NCBI RefSeq assembly: GCF_000383475.1
Contig: NZ_KB911460.1
Location: forward strand, 186,001 to 250,000
Reading direction: 5' to 3'
DNA length: 64,000 bases
From: Microbacterium sp. 11MF
GTDB lineage: Bacteria > Actinomycetota > Actinomycetes > Actinomycetales > Microbacteriaceae
Shown here: positions 53,831 through 62,300 of the stretch, in pieces
Layout: every line of letters begins with the position of its first letter
Position numbering within the stretch: position 1 is the first letter of the stretch
The notes under the pieces: model-generated
What the model was told of the DNA's origin: nothing
What the model saw: only the letters and a program-made list of their open reading frames with translations
The model's database searches: none
Program-made: the position numbers and the translations under genes

Positions 53831-54769
53831 TCACGATCCGGTGCGGGGACGGTACTCGAGGTAGCGGAACCCCACTCCGCCGGCAGCCATGCCGGCGCCG
53901 CGGGCGACGAGCCTCGCGCCTCGCGCCCGATGCGTCGTCGAGCGTGTCACGACCCCGATGAGCCAGCGCCCGGCCCCCGCCGCGGAGCGGGCGAGGCCGA
54001 CGATCAGCCAGCGGGCTCGGCGGACGCTCCGTCTGCTTCTCCCGTCGGTGAGGTGGATGTCGCCGCGGGCGGTCGTCGTCCCCACCCGGAAGGCGCGCCG
54101 GAGCACCCATGACGGCGTCGCGCGTTCGGTGGGGACGTGATCGGTCACGAGTGCGTCGGGTGCCGCGACGATCCGCGCGCCACGGCGCGCGAGCGCGGAG
54201 GTGAAGTGGATGTCCTCACCCCCGGTGCGACCGAACTCCTCGTCGAATCGGATGCCGGTCGTGCGGAGGGTCCCGACGTCGATCAGCAGGTTGTTCGTCG
54301 GGGCCGCGGGCATCCGCTCGCCCGCAGAGAATCCGACTCGCCGGAAGAATCCGCCGGCCACGATCCATGGGTCGGGGGTGACGTCGAACTCCGACTCGAC
54401 GCGTCCCGACACGAGCTCCGCCGTGCCGGACGACCAGGGGGCGAGGAGGGCTCGGAGCCAGCCCGAGGCGGGCACCTCGTCGTCGTCGATGAAGACGACG
54501 GCATCCACGTCGTGAGCGATCGCCTCGTCCAACGCCCGGTTTCGGACCGCCGCGAGCCCGGGTCGTGGCTCCAGCCGGTAGAGGGCCTGTGCCGCCGTGG
54601 CAGGCTCGGCGGCGCTGCCCTCCGGGTCGTTGTCGATCACGACGACCTCGACCAGCGTGGGGCTGACGTCGTCGCGCTGCTCCGTCAGGGCCGCGAGCAG
54701 CCTCGCGAGTCGATCGGGGCGGCGGTACGACGGGACGGCGATCAGCACGCGGGGGTCGGTTCTGCTCAT
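53831..54769 (-). CDS. Glycosyltransferase family 2
   Basis: A 312-residue GT-A glycosyltransferase: LIAVPSYRRPDRLARLLAAL at the N terminus, the nucleotide-sugar metal site VVFIDDDEVPASGWL (DxD as DDDE), and the acceptor region FDEEFGRTGGEDIHF with the ED base. Its C-terminal part is amphipathic and basic. The ATG at 54769 overlaps the preceding glycosyltransferase stop as ATGA. Confidence 0.92.
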   Translation of the reverse strand: MSRTDPRVLIAVPSYRRPDRLARLLAALTEQRDDVSPTLVEVVVIDNDPEGSAAEPATAAQALYRLEPRPGLAAVRNRALDEAIAHDVDAVVFIDDDEVPASGWLRALLAPWSSGTAELVSGRVESEFDVTPDPWIVAGGFFRRVGFSAGERMPAAPTNNLLIDVGTLRTTGIRFDEEFGRTGGEDIHFTSALARRGARIVAAPDALVTDHVPTERATPSWVLRRAFRVGTTTARGDIHLTDGRSRRSVRRARWLIVGLARSAAGAGRWLIGVVTRSTTHRARGARLVARGAGMAAGGVGFRYLEYRPRTGS

Positions 54770-55791
54770 GCGACGGCTCGCCGGTTTCGGATCGCTCGCT
54801 CGTAAGCCTCGCGGTGACGGATGCCGACGAGCGACCATCCGCGATCGTCGAGTTGCGGGTCCGCCTCGGGACGCTCGGTCACGGCGCTCGCGAACCGCTC
54901 GAGGTCGGCCGCGGTGAGGTCGCCGTCGAACATCGACACCCAGCCGTCGCCGACTTCCTCGGCCAGCGCCTCGTTGACCTCGTTCCGGGGGACCAGCACG
55001 GGACGCGCGAGCGAGAGCGCGGCCAGGGCGGTGCCGGAGTTGTGCATGAACCGGTAGGGCAGCACCACCCCCGTCGCGGACATGACCGCCCGGGCGAAGT
55101 CCTCCTCCGAGAGGTATCGGAGATCCAGCGAGATGCGCTCGTCGCCCGACGCGAGCCCGCAGATCTCGTCGGCGAGCTCGCCCGTGGAAGGGTTGCCGGC
55201 GATGCGCAGGGCCCAGTCGGGCAGACGTGGCGACGTCTCGCGAAAGCAGGCGATGAGCGACTCGACGCCTTTGTAGCGTCGCACGAGTCCCACGAATCCG
55301 AGCGACCGTGGGACGGGCGGCACCGGGTCGACGGAGGCGAACCAGTCGCGGTAATGACCGTGCGGGATCACTGCCGACGGGATGCCGCTCCGCTCCGGGG
55401 TCGAGTCGTTGAGACGGATGTGGAAGTCGGCGCGACGGTCGATCCACCGCAGGAGCAACCGCTCCCACCGGGAGTCGACGTCGGGGAGCTCGACGTTGTG
55501 CACGGTCCGGACCACGGCGACCCGAGTGAGGCGGAGGCGGACGACCAGAGCAGTGCCGAACAGGCGGCGCACGAACCTCTTCACGGGCGTGGCCCCGCCG
55601 AAAAGCGTCTCCGGCCAGTGGAAGTGCAGTGCGTCGTACCGGCCCACCAGGGCGGCCCGGCGGTCGAAGCGCAGGTGCTCCACCCCCGGATCCGCGGTGA
55701 GCGCGGCGTCGAGCATGTGGACGTACGGATTGGAGGTGGGCCGTGGCGCACCGAAGGACTGCATCACCCGCAGGCGCTCACCGGTCGACAT
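54766..55791 (-). CDS. Glycosyltransferase, GT4-like
   Basis: A 341-residue GT-B-type glycosyltransferase: N-terminal domain with YDALHFHWPE and VRTVHNVELPD, then the C-terminal nucleotide-binding domain with LGFVGLVRRYKGVESLI and VLPYRFMHNSGTALAALSLARPVL. The pattern resembles bacterial mannosyl/glucuronosyl transferases of exopolysaccharide loci. First gene of the minus-strand unit (two glycosyltransferases, then cytidylyltransferase and hypothetical). It is divergent from the CDP-alcohol phosphotransferase. Confidence 0.9.
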   Translation of the reverse strand: MSTGERLRVMQSFGAPRPTSNPYVHMLDAALTADPGVEHLRFDRRAALVGRYDALHFHWPETLFGGATPVKRFVRRLFGTALVVRLRLTRVAVVRTVHNVELPDVDSRWERLLLRWIDRRADFHIRLNDSTPERSGIPSAVIPHGHYRDWFASVDPVPPVPRSLGFVGLVRRYKGVESLIACFRETSPRLPDWALRIAGNPSTGELADEICGLASGDERISLDLRYLSEEDFARAVMSATGVVLPYRFMHNSGTALAALSLARPVLVPRNEVNEALAEEVGDGWVSMFDGDLTAADLERFASAVTERPEADPQLDDRGWSLVGIRHREAYERAIRNRRAVA

Positions 55792-55828
55792 AGCGGACAG
55801 TCTGGCAGGTCGGCGGATCCCCTATGCT

Positions 55829-55862
55829 CAGTCCCGGGGACATTGCATCCAGTCTGGGGGAC
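55829..55862 (+). promoter_or_regulatory. Direct repeat CAGTCyyGGGGAC in the divergent glycosyltransferase promoter
   Basis: CAGTCCCGGGGAC (55829-55841) and CAGTCTGGGGGAC (55850-55862) match at 11 of 13 positions, 21 bp apart, which is two helical turns. A possible -10 TATGCT (55823-55828) precedes them, so they would lie at the start of the transcript of the gene at 55870. Confidence 0.5.
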
Positions 55863-55869
55863 GGAGCAT

Positions 55870-56601
55870 ATGCGTACATTCGGGGACGCGTACGGACGGT
55901 TGGCCGCGGCGCAGAAGGGCCATGCTCGGGGGGCGCCTGCGTACTCGGTCTACGTCAACAGGCGGATCGGCCGGGTCCTGGCCGCTGCCGCCTATCGATG
56001 GGGGTTCACGCCCGACGGTGCGACCGCCATCAGTGCCGCGCACACGCTCGCCGCCCTCGTCATCCTGGTGGTCGGGCCGGCCGAATTGTGGACCGGCTTC
56101 ATCGTGGCGCTGCTGCTCGTGCTCGGCTACGCGTGGGATTCGGCGGACGGTCAGCTCGCCCGGCTGCGCGGAGGAGGGAGTCTCGCGGGCGAGTGGCTCG
56201 ACCACTTCGTCGACGCTTTCAAGACGGCATCCCTGCATCTGTGCGTACTGGTCGCGCTGTGGTGGCACACCGATGCTCGCGACACGCTCTGGCTCGTCGT
56301 TCCGCTCGCGTACTGCGTGATCGCCGTCGTGACGTTCTTCGGCATGCTGCTGAACGATCTGCTCAAGGGCAAGAAAGGCGTCGACTCGACCCACGCGAGG
56401 GGCGGCGGTACCGCACTGCGGTCCACGATCCTGCTCCCCACCGACTTCGGGCTGCTGTGCGTCGTGTTCGCGCTGTGGGGCGCTCCGGATGTCTTCCTTG
56501 CCGTGTACACGTTGCTCATGATCGCGAACGCGGTCTTCTTGGCGGCCGCCGCGGTCAAGTGGCATCGCGAGATCCGGGCGCTGGACGGAGCGACGGCGTG
56601 A
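55870..56601 (+). CDS. CDP-alcohol phosphatidyltransferase family protein
   Basis: A 243-residue membrane enzyme with the CDP-OH phosphotransferase signature DSADGQLARLRGGGSLAGEW continuing LDHFVD, i.e. D-x2-D-G-x2-A-R...G-x3-D-x3-D with all catalytic Asp present. About five to six helices. It transfers a phospho-alcohol from a CDP-activated donor to an acceptor; the acceptor here may be an alcohol, inositol or glycan. An 80-residue cytoplasmic start precedes the first helix. The stop overlaps the next glycosyltransferase start as GTGA. Confidence 0.92.
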   Translation: MRTFGDAYGRLAAAQKGHARGAPAYSVYVNRRIGRVLAAAAYRWGFTPDGATAISAAHTLAALVILVVGPAELWTGFIVALLLVLGYAWDSADGQLARLRGGGSLAGEWLDHFVDAFKTASLHLCVLVALWWHTDARDTLWLVVPLAYCVIAVVTFFGMLLNDLLKGKKGVDSTHARGGGTALRSTILLPTDFGLLCVVFALWGAPDVFLAVYTLLMIANAVFLAAAAVKWHREIRALDGATA

Positions 56602-57509
56602 CGCCGCGGACAGCGGTGGTGATCGTGAACTACGGTGCCGTCGGCATCCTCGAAGCCAACGCGCTGCGGGTCGTCGCCCCCGGCGACGGGTTCGTCATCG
56701 TCGTCGACTGCTTCAGTTCCACTCAGGAACGCGAACGAGTCGAGGAGGCATGCGCGCGCCATGGGTGGATCCCCGTGCTGCTCTCGGAGAACGCGGGCTT
56801 CGGTGGGGGGACCAATGCGGGCGCGACCGTCGCGGTGCAGCGCGGCGCGGAGGTCATCGTCGGGCTGAATCCGGATGCCTCGATCGATTCCGAGAGCCTT
56901 GCGACACTGGCCGCCGCGGCATTCGAGGATCCCCTCGCTCTCGTGACACCGACCATCGTCGACGGCACGGGGTCGGTGTGGTTCCGCGGCAGTGATCTGT
57001 ATCTCGACGATGGATCGATCGCCGGCGTCTCCCGCAGAGCCGAGCGGGCCGGGAGACCGCGTCACGAATGGTCCACGGGCGCGTGCTTCGCCGTCTCGGG
57101 GAGACTGTGGGAACTCCTCGGCGGGTTCGACGAGGACTACTTCCTCTACTGGGAGGATGTCGACCTCTCCCGCCGGGTGCTCGACCTCGGCGGCTCCCTG
57201 CGGACGCTCGCCGTCACGGCGGTCCACGACGAGGGGCAGACGCACCCCGATGCGGTCCGTGGCCGCGCCAAGTCCGAGACGTACTACTACCACAACATCC
57301 GGAACCGACTCCTCTACGCCGTGAAGCACGGCGACGGTGAGATGGTCGAGCGCTGGTGGCGCGCGACGCCGCGGGTGTCGTGGCAGATCGTCCTCCAGGG
57401 CGGTCGTGCGCAGTTGCGGTCGATCGCACCATGGCGCGCGCTTGCGCGCGGGATGCGAGACGGCCGGCGCGCTGTGGTCGACGCGCGCAGCCGACGTCAG
57501 AGTCGCTGA
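56598..57509 (+). CDS. Glycosyltransferase family 2 (rhamnosyltransferase-like)
   Basis: A 303-residue glycosyltransferase: TAVVIVNYGAVGILEANALR, the segment ENAGFGGGTNAGATVA, the metal site IVGLNPDAS, and the acceptor/base region GGFDEDYFLYWEDVDLSRRV with the ED pair. This is the WbbL-type pattern of rhamnosyl transferases in wall glycans. The GTG is coupled to the upstream phosphotransferase. Its 3' end overlaps the convergent glycosyltransferase by 13 bases. Confidence 0.92.
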   Translation: MTPRTAVVIVNYGAVGILEANALRVVAPGDGFVIVVDCFSSTQERERVEEACARHGWIPVLLSENAGFGGGTNAGATVAVQRGAEVIVGLNPDASIDSESLATLAAAAFEDPLALVTPTIVDGTGSVWFRGSDLYLDDGSIAGVSRRAERAGRPRHEWSTGACFAVSGRLWELLGGFDEDYFLYWEDVDLSRRVLDLGGSLRTLAVTAVHDEGQTHPDAVRGRAKSETYYYHNIRNRLLYAVKHGDGEMVERWWRATPRVSWQIVLQGGRAQLRSIAPWRALARGMRDGRRAVVDARSRRQSR

Positions 57510-58558
57510 GCCGCCGCCCGCAGCCGCTGCACGGCGGAAGACCAGGTGTGGCGGTTCGCCGCATCGTCACGGGCCGCGGCATCCGGTCGTCGTCTCCATG
57601 CCCCGTCGATGGCCTCGGCGACCTCTCCGGGAGGCGCCGTCGGTGTGACGAAGTGGGCGTACGAGCCGACGGTCTCGCGGAAGACCGGGATGTCGCTGGC
57701 GAGCAACGGCGCACCGAACCAGGCGGCTTCCACGGCGGGGAGACCGAACCCCTCGTCGAGGCTGAGGCTGATGACGAGGGATGCCTCGGAGTAGAGCCAG
57801 GCGACCTCCTCATCCGGCAACGAGCCCAGGAACACCACGCGTCGCTCGTCGACGGCGGCGCGCAGGGCCTCCGGGAGCTCCGCGCTCACACCGGAGTGAG
57901 CGGACCCGCCGACGATGTACAACGGACTGTGCGGCGTGATGGACGAGGCGAGACGTGCTCCGTCGATGATGGCAGCGAGGTTCTTCCGCACGTTCAGGCG
58001 GCCGACGGTGACGGCGAACGCCGTGCCGGCAGGGACGGCATCGGGTCGTCGACGGTGTGCCTGCGTCAAAGCGGTGGGGACGCCGAGCCCGACGGCGAGG
58101 GGGGAGAGCGTCGGCGCCAGGCGGGCGATCCGCTCCGCCTCGGTCTCGCTGGAGGTGGTGACCACGGTCGCCTGCTTCGCCCATCGGAGCATCGGCGCGA
58201 AGTACAGACGTTCCCGACGAGAGAACCATTCCGGGTTGTCGTGGAACATCGCGTCGTGTACGAAGACGATCGAGCGCCCGGTACGCGGCGCGTAATTGTG
58301 GACGATGCTCAGGTCGACGCGAGCGGCCCTCGCGAGGCGAGGAAGTTGCCATCGGTTCGCCGCTGCATGGGGCCAGAGAGTCGTTCGCACGATCTCTGAG
58401 CCCGGCGGGACATCCGAGGGGTCAGCGTCTCGGCGCAGCGCCAGGACGATCTCGTCATCCGGGAACACCGCTGCCCAGGCATCGATGAACTCCCTCTGGA
58501 CCGTCCGGTTCGCACCGGGTCCGCGTCCCCACCAGAATGCGTCGAACATCACCCGCAT
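57497..58558 (-). CDS. Glycosyltransferase family 4 (GT-B)
   Basis: A 353-residue GT4 transferase: MFDAFWWGRGPGANRTVQRE, then SIVHNYAPRTGRSIVFVHDA, FAVTVGRLNVRKNLAAIIDG and the nucleotide-sugar motif SLDEGFGLPAVEAAWFGAPL with the E-x7-E spacing. Likely adds mannose or glucose to the surface polymer. It is transcribed toward the rhamnosyltransferase and overlaps its end. Its start codon directly follows AGGGGGCGACT. Confidence 0.92.
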   Translation of the reverse strand: MRVMFDAFWWGRGPGANRTVQREFIDAWAAVFPDDEIVLALRRDADPSDVPPGSEIVRTTLWPHAAANRWQLPRLARAARVDLSIVHNYAPRTGRSIVFVHDAMFHDNPEWFSRRERLYFAPMLRWAKQATVVTTSSETEAERIARLAPTLSPLAVGLGVPTALTQAHRRRPDAVPAGTAFAVTVGRLNVRKNLAAIIDGARLASSITPHSPLYIVGGSAHSGVSAELPEALRAAVDERRVVFLGSLPDEEVAWLYSEASLVISLSLDEGFGLPAVEAAWFGAPLLASDIPVFRETVGSYAHFVTPTAPPGEVAEAIDGAWRRRPDAAARDDAANRHTWSSAVQRLRAAAQRL

Positions 58559-58615
58559 AGTCGCCCCCTAGGGGTCATCCTATGAGGCTCGGCCCGCTCT
58601 GCGGACACACCGCAC

Positions 58616-58644
58616 TTGCGCTGGCGGGCCGTTGGACGTAGGTT
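58616..58644 (+). promoter_or_regulatory. Putative promoter for the lipoprotein/PKD operon
   Basis: TTGCGC (58616-58621) and TAGGTT (58639-58644) are spaced by 17 bases. Transcription would start near 58651 and make a leader of about 90 bases containing the G-tract repeats. Confidence 0.4.
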
Positions 58645-58659
58645 GTGCTCGATCCTGCT

Positions 58660-58720
58660 GGGGGCGGGGTCTCTCGTTGGGGAACGAGAAACGACTTGGG
58701 GGTCGGGGATTCTCTTGGGG
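58660..58720 (+). promoter_or_regulatory. G-tract leader: six G-runs with TTGGGG phased at 19 bp
   Basis: Six runs of four or more G occur in 61 bases. Three are TTGGGG at 58677, 58696 and 58715, spaced exactly 19 bases apart. TCTCGTT-GGGG-AACGAGA (58672-58689) can form a 7-bp hairpin that displays the first run in its loop. The position in the predicted leader suggests an RNA or DNA regulatory element; a G-quadruplex is possible. Confidence 0.5.
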
Positions 58721-58741
58721 ACTAATGATGCTCGGCGTATC

Positions 58742-59329
58742 GTGCGCCGATCGAGGCTCGGATCAGTGCTCGCGCTCGCGGGTCTGGTGCTTTTGAGCGG
58801 CTGCAGCGCGGTGACGGCTGCCGAACCGGTCGCGGTCGAGGGCGAGGCGACCGCACAGCCGACGCCGATCGACACCGATGCGCCCGCTCCCGAACCATCC
58901 GCGGATGCGGATGCGCCGACGAAGGCACCGGCGGCCGATGTCGAAGACGGTGCGATCGACGACTCCATCGCGCTGTCGACAGGACTCGTCATCGACCTCG
59001 ACTCGGTGACGTCGACGACCGTCGATGCGGAGACCCCGGGCGAGGTATCGGGATCGGCTGTCATCGTCCGCGTGACCGCGCGAAACGACTCGCGCGAAGC
59101 AGCCGACCTCGATTCCGCGGTCGTCACGCTCACCGCCGCCGACGGCGAATACGGGGTCGGCACGACGGCCGGTCCTGACAAGCCGCTCTCCGGCGAACTC
59201 GAGCCCGGGCGGTCAGCGTCCGGCACCTACGTCTTCATGCTGGAGCGGGCTGCGGATCGCAGTGTGGTCGTGAGCGTCAACTACTCGGCGGGACAGCCTG
59301 TCGCCGAATTCTCGGGAAAGACGGACTGA
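58742..59329 (+). CDS. Hypothetical lipoprotein of the surface region
   Basis: A 195-residue predicted lipoprotein: basic start VRRSRLG, hydrophobic core and lipobox LSGC near residue 21, an acidic Pro/Ala linker, then an Ig-like or DUF4352-like beta domain (about 90-195) with [20 protein letters not shown]. It is probably an extracytoplasmic binding or structural protein. The GTG at 58742 was chosen because it begins the signal peptide; the frame is open upstream through the G-tract leader. The stop TGA overlaps the next gene's ATG. Confidence 0.8.
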   Translation: MRRSRLGSVLALAGLVLLSGCSAVTAAEPVAVEGEATAQPTPIDTDAPAPEPSADADAPTKAPAADVEDGAIDDSIALSTGLVIDLDSVTSTTVDAETPGEVSGSAVIVRVTARNDSREAADLDSAVVTLTAADGEYGVGTTAGPDKPLSGELEPGRSASGTYVFMLERAADRSVVVSVNYSAGQPVAEFSGKTD

Positions 59330-62300
59330 TGATGATCCTCGCAACGACTCGGAAGCCGTCGAAGCGCGCGCGGGTGCTCAGCATCCTCGCGGCCGCGGTC
59401 CTCGTCGGGACCGGCGTCCTGGCTGTGGCGCCCGCCGCCCAGGCGGCCGATCCGCTCCCGTCGTCGCCGGCGCCCCTGCTGCAGCGCGACACTGACGTCG
59501 CCACCGCGGACGCCCTCCCGACCGTGCAGATCGACGACGGATACGTCTGGGCGCAGACGACCATCGGGACCACCGTCTACGCAGCCGGCTCGTTCAAGAA
59601 CGCACGCGCCGCTCTGGCCGCGCCGGGAACGAGCCTCACCCCGCGGACGAACATCCTCGCCTACGACATCACGACGGGGAACCTGAAGCCGTTCGCGCCG
59701 CAGGTCAACGGCGTCATCAAGTCGATCGCAGCCTCACCCGACGGCCGAAGGATCTACATCGGCGGCTCCTTCAGCCAGGTCAATGGTGCGACGCGGTACA
59801 ACTTCGCCGCCCTCGACGCGTCGTCGGGAGCTCTCGTCGCCGGTTTCGCGCCGTCGGTGGGCGGCTCGGGGGTCTACGGCATCGTCGCCACGGGTGACAC
59901 GGTGTACGTCGGAGGCCGGTTCACACAGGGCAACGGTGTCGCACGCGCCAACCTCGCTGCGTTCAGCACGACCAACGGTGCCCTCCTTTCCTGGACGCCC
60001 TCGACGGACCTCCAGGTCGACGCGATGGTGATGGAGCCCGGCAATCAGAAGGTGATCATCGCCGGCCGCTTCTACACCGTCAACGGTGTCGGCGGGCAGC
60101 AGCGAGGTATCGCGGCTCTCGACCCGGCGACCGGTCAGACCGTGCCCTGGGCCGTGACCTCGATCATCAAGAACGGGTGGGCCGAGGGCGGGAACGCCGG
60201 GAAGAGCGGCATCTTCACGCTGGCCACGGATGCGGGCGGTGTGTACGGAACAGGATGGACTTTCGCCGATGTAGCCACGGGCAACATCGAAGGCACGTTC
60301 GCGGTGAATGCCGGCGCGGGTGACCTCCGCTGGCTCGCCGACTGTCATGGCGATCACTACGGTGTCTGGTCGACGGGGAAGGTCGTCTACTCGACCAGTC
60401 ACACCCACCAGTGCGACACGGTCGGTCTCTGGCCCGAGCAGCCCACTCGCCAGTACCGCTACCTCGAGGCGTACACGGCCGACGCCCGAGGCACGCTGCC
60501 CCGCACGCCGAGCGAGAGCTCGATCTACAAGAACTGGGCGGGCACACCCTCGCCGTCCGCCTACGCCTGGTACCCCGACTTCACGGTCGGAAACACGTCG
60601 GGGCTCGGACAGGCGGGCCTGTCGATCACGGGTTCCGGGGACTTCATCTCGGTCGCGGGCGAGTTCGGCAGCGTGAACAACGGTCGCTACCAGGGCATCG
60701 TGCGGTTCTCCACGAAGCCGTCCAGCGGTGCGAAGCAGGGACCGCGCGTCGCGACGGCCGCCTGGACCCCGAGTGCACGATCCATCGCCGCGGGCGAAGC
60801 CCGCGTGCAGATCCTGGCCAACTGGGACAGAGATGATCTGAACCTCACCTACGAACTCCGCCGCAGCGGACGCGCGACCCCTGTCGCGACGACTTCGGTC
60901 GCATCCACGTGGTGGCAGCGCCCGGGGATCGTCCTGAAGGACACCGACGTCACCGCGGGACAGACGTACGCGTACACGGTCGTCGCGAAGGACGCGAACG
61001 GGAACACGGTCCAGAGCTCTCCTGCCAGTGTGACGATCGCCTCCGAATCCGCATCGGCGTACGCAACCGCGGTCATCGAGGACAGTGCTGCCCACTATTG
61101 GCCCCTCGGAGAGGACTCGGGGTCGGCTGGTTTCGACTGGGCCGGCAGTGACGACCTCACCGTGAAGGGCGCGACCCGGGGTGCACCGGGGCAGAATCAA
61201 GCCGCGAGCACCACGACGACGGAGTTCTCCGGCACGGATCAGTCGTTCGCCTCGACAGTCACCTCCGAGGCAGGGCCCAACACCTTCTCCGTCGAGGCGT
61301 GGTTCAAGACCACCAGCACTTCCGGCGGAAAGATCATCGGCTTCGGAGACAACGCGGGCGGGACCTCGGGCAGTTACGACCGTCACGTCTACCTGAGCAA
61401 CGACGGCAGGGTGACGTTCGGCGTCTACCCGAACAGTGTGCAGACGCTCGAAAGCGGAACGGGATTCAACGACGGTGCGTGGCACCATGTCGTCGGAACG
61501 CTGTCGTCCTCCGGGATGACTCTGTACCTCGACGGCGCGCTCGTCGGCGGACGAACAGACGTCACTTCGGCCCAGGGCTACAACGGCTATTGGAAGGTCG
61601 GCGGCGATAACACCGGCGGCTGGCCGAACGGTGGAAGCAGCAACTACCTGGCGGGCGCCATCTCAGACGTCGCCGTCTACCCGTCGGCTCTGAGCGTCGA
61701 CGCGGTCAACCGGCACTACCTGGCGAGCGGCCGCGGTACCGCACCCGCGGCGGCTCCGACAGACGCCTACGGTGCAGCTGTCTACGCCCTGAAGCCCTCC
61801 GTCTACTGGCGTCTCGACGAGACGTCGGGTGACGCCGCAGCGGACGCGAGCGGGGCGGGATACACCTACCCCGGCACGTACTTCGGCGGCGTCACGAAGG
61901 CCGCCCCCAGCGCCCTCGCGACGGGGGCGGGTACGTCGATCCAGTTGAGCCCGAACGGGCAGACGGGCGTCACCGGCAACAAGCAGGTGTTCAATCCGTC
62001 GACCTACTCGATGGAGACCTGGTTCAAGACGACGAGCAGGGACGGCGGGAAGCTGATCGGCTTCGGCAGCAACCGCACGGGGGAGAGCGGCAGTTACGAC
62101 CGGCACGTCTACATGAACGGCGACGGAGTGATCAAGTTCGGTGTCTGGAACGGCTGGGCAGGGATCATCGAGAGCGCTCCGGGGTTCAACGACGGTTCCT
62201 GGCACCACGTGGTCGCCTCCCAGTCCGCCGCGGGTATGCGTCTCTACTTGGATGGTCAGCTGGTCGCCCAGAATGACATCACGACCGCGCAGAACTACAG

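Noticed and set aside
58565..58574. Palindrome CCCCTAGGGG as another operator
   Set aside because: It overlaps the purine-rich region just before the glycosyltransferase start codon and has no second copy, so a ribosome-site explanation is simpler.
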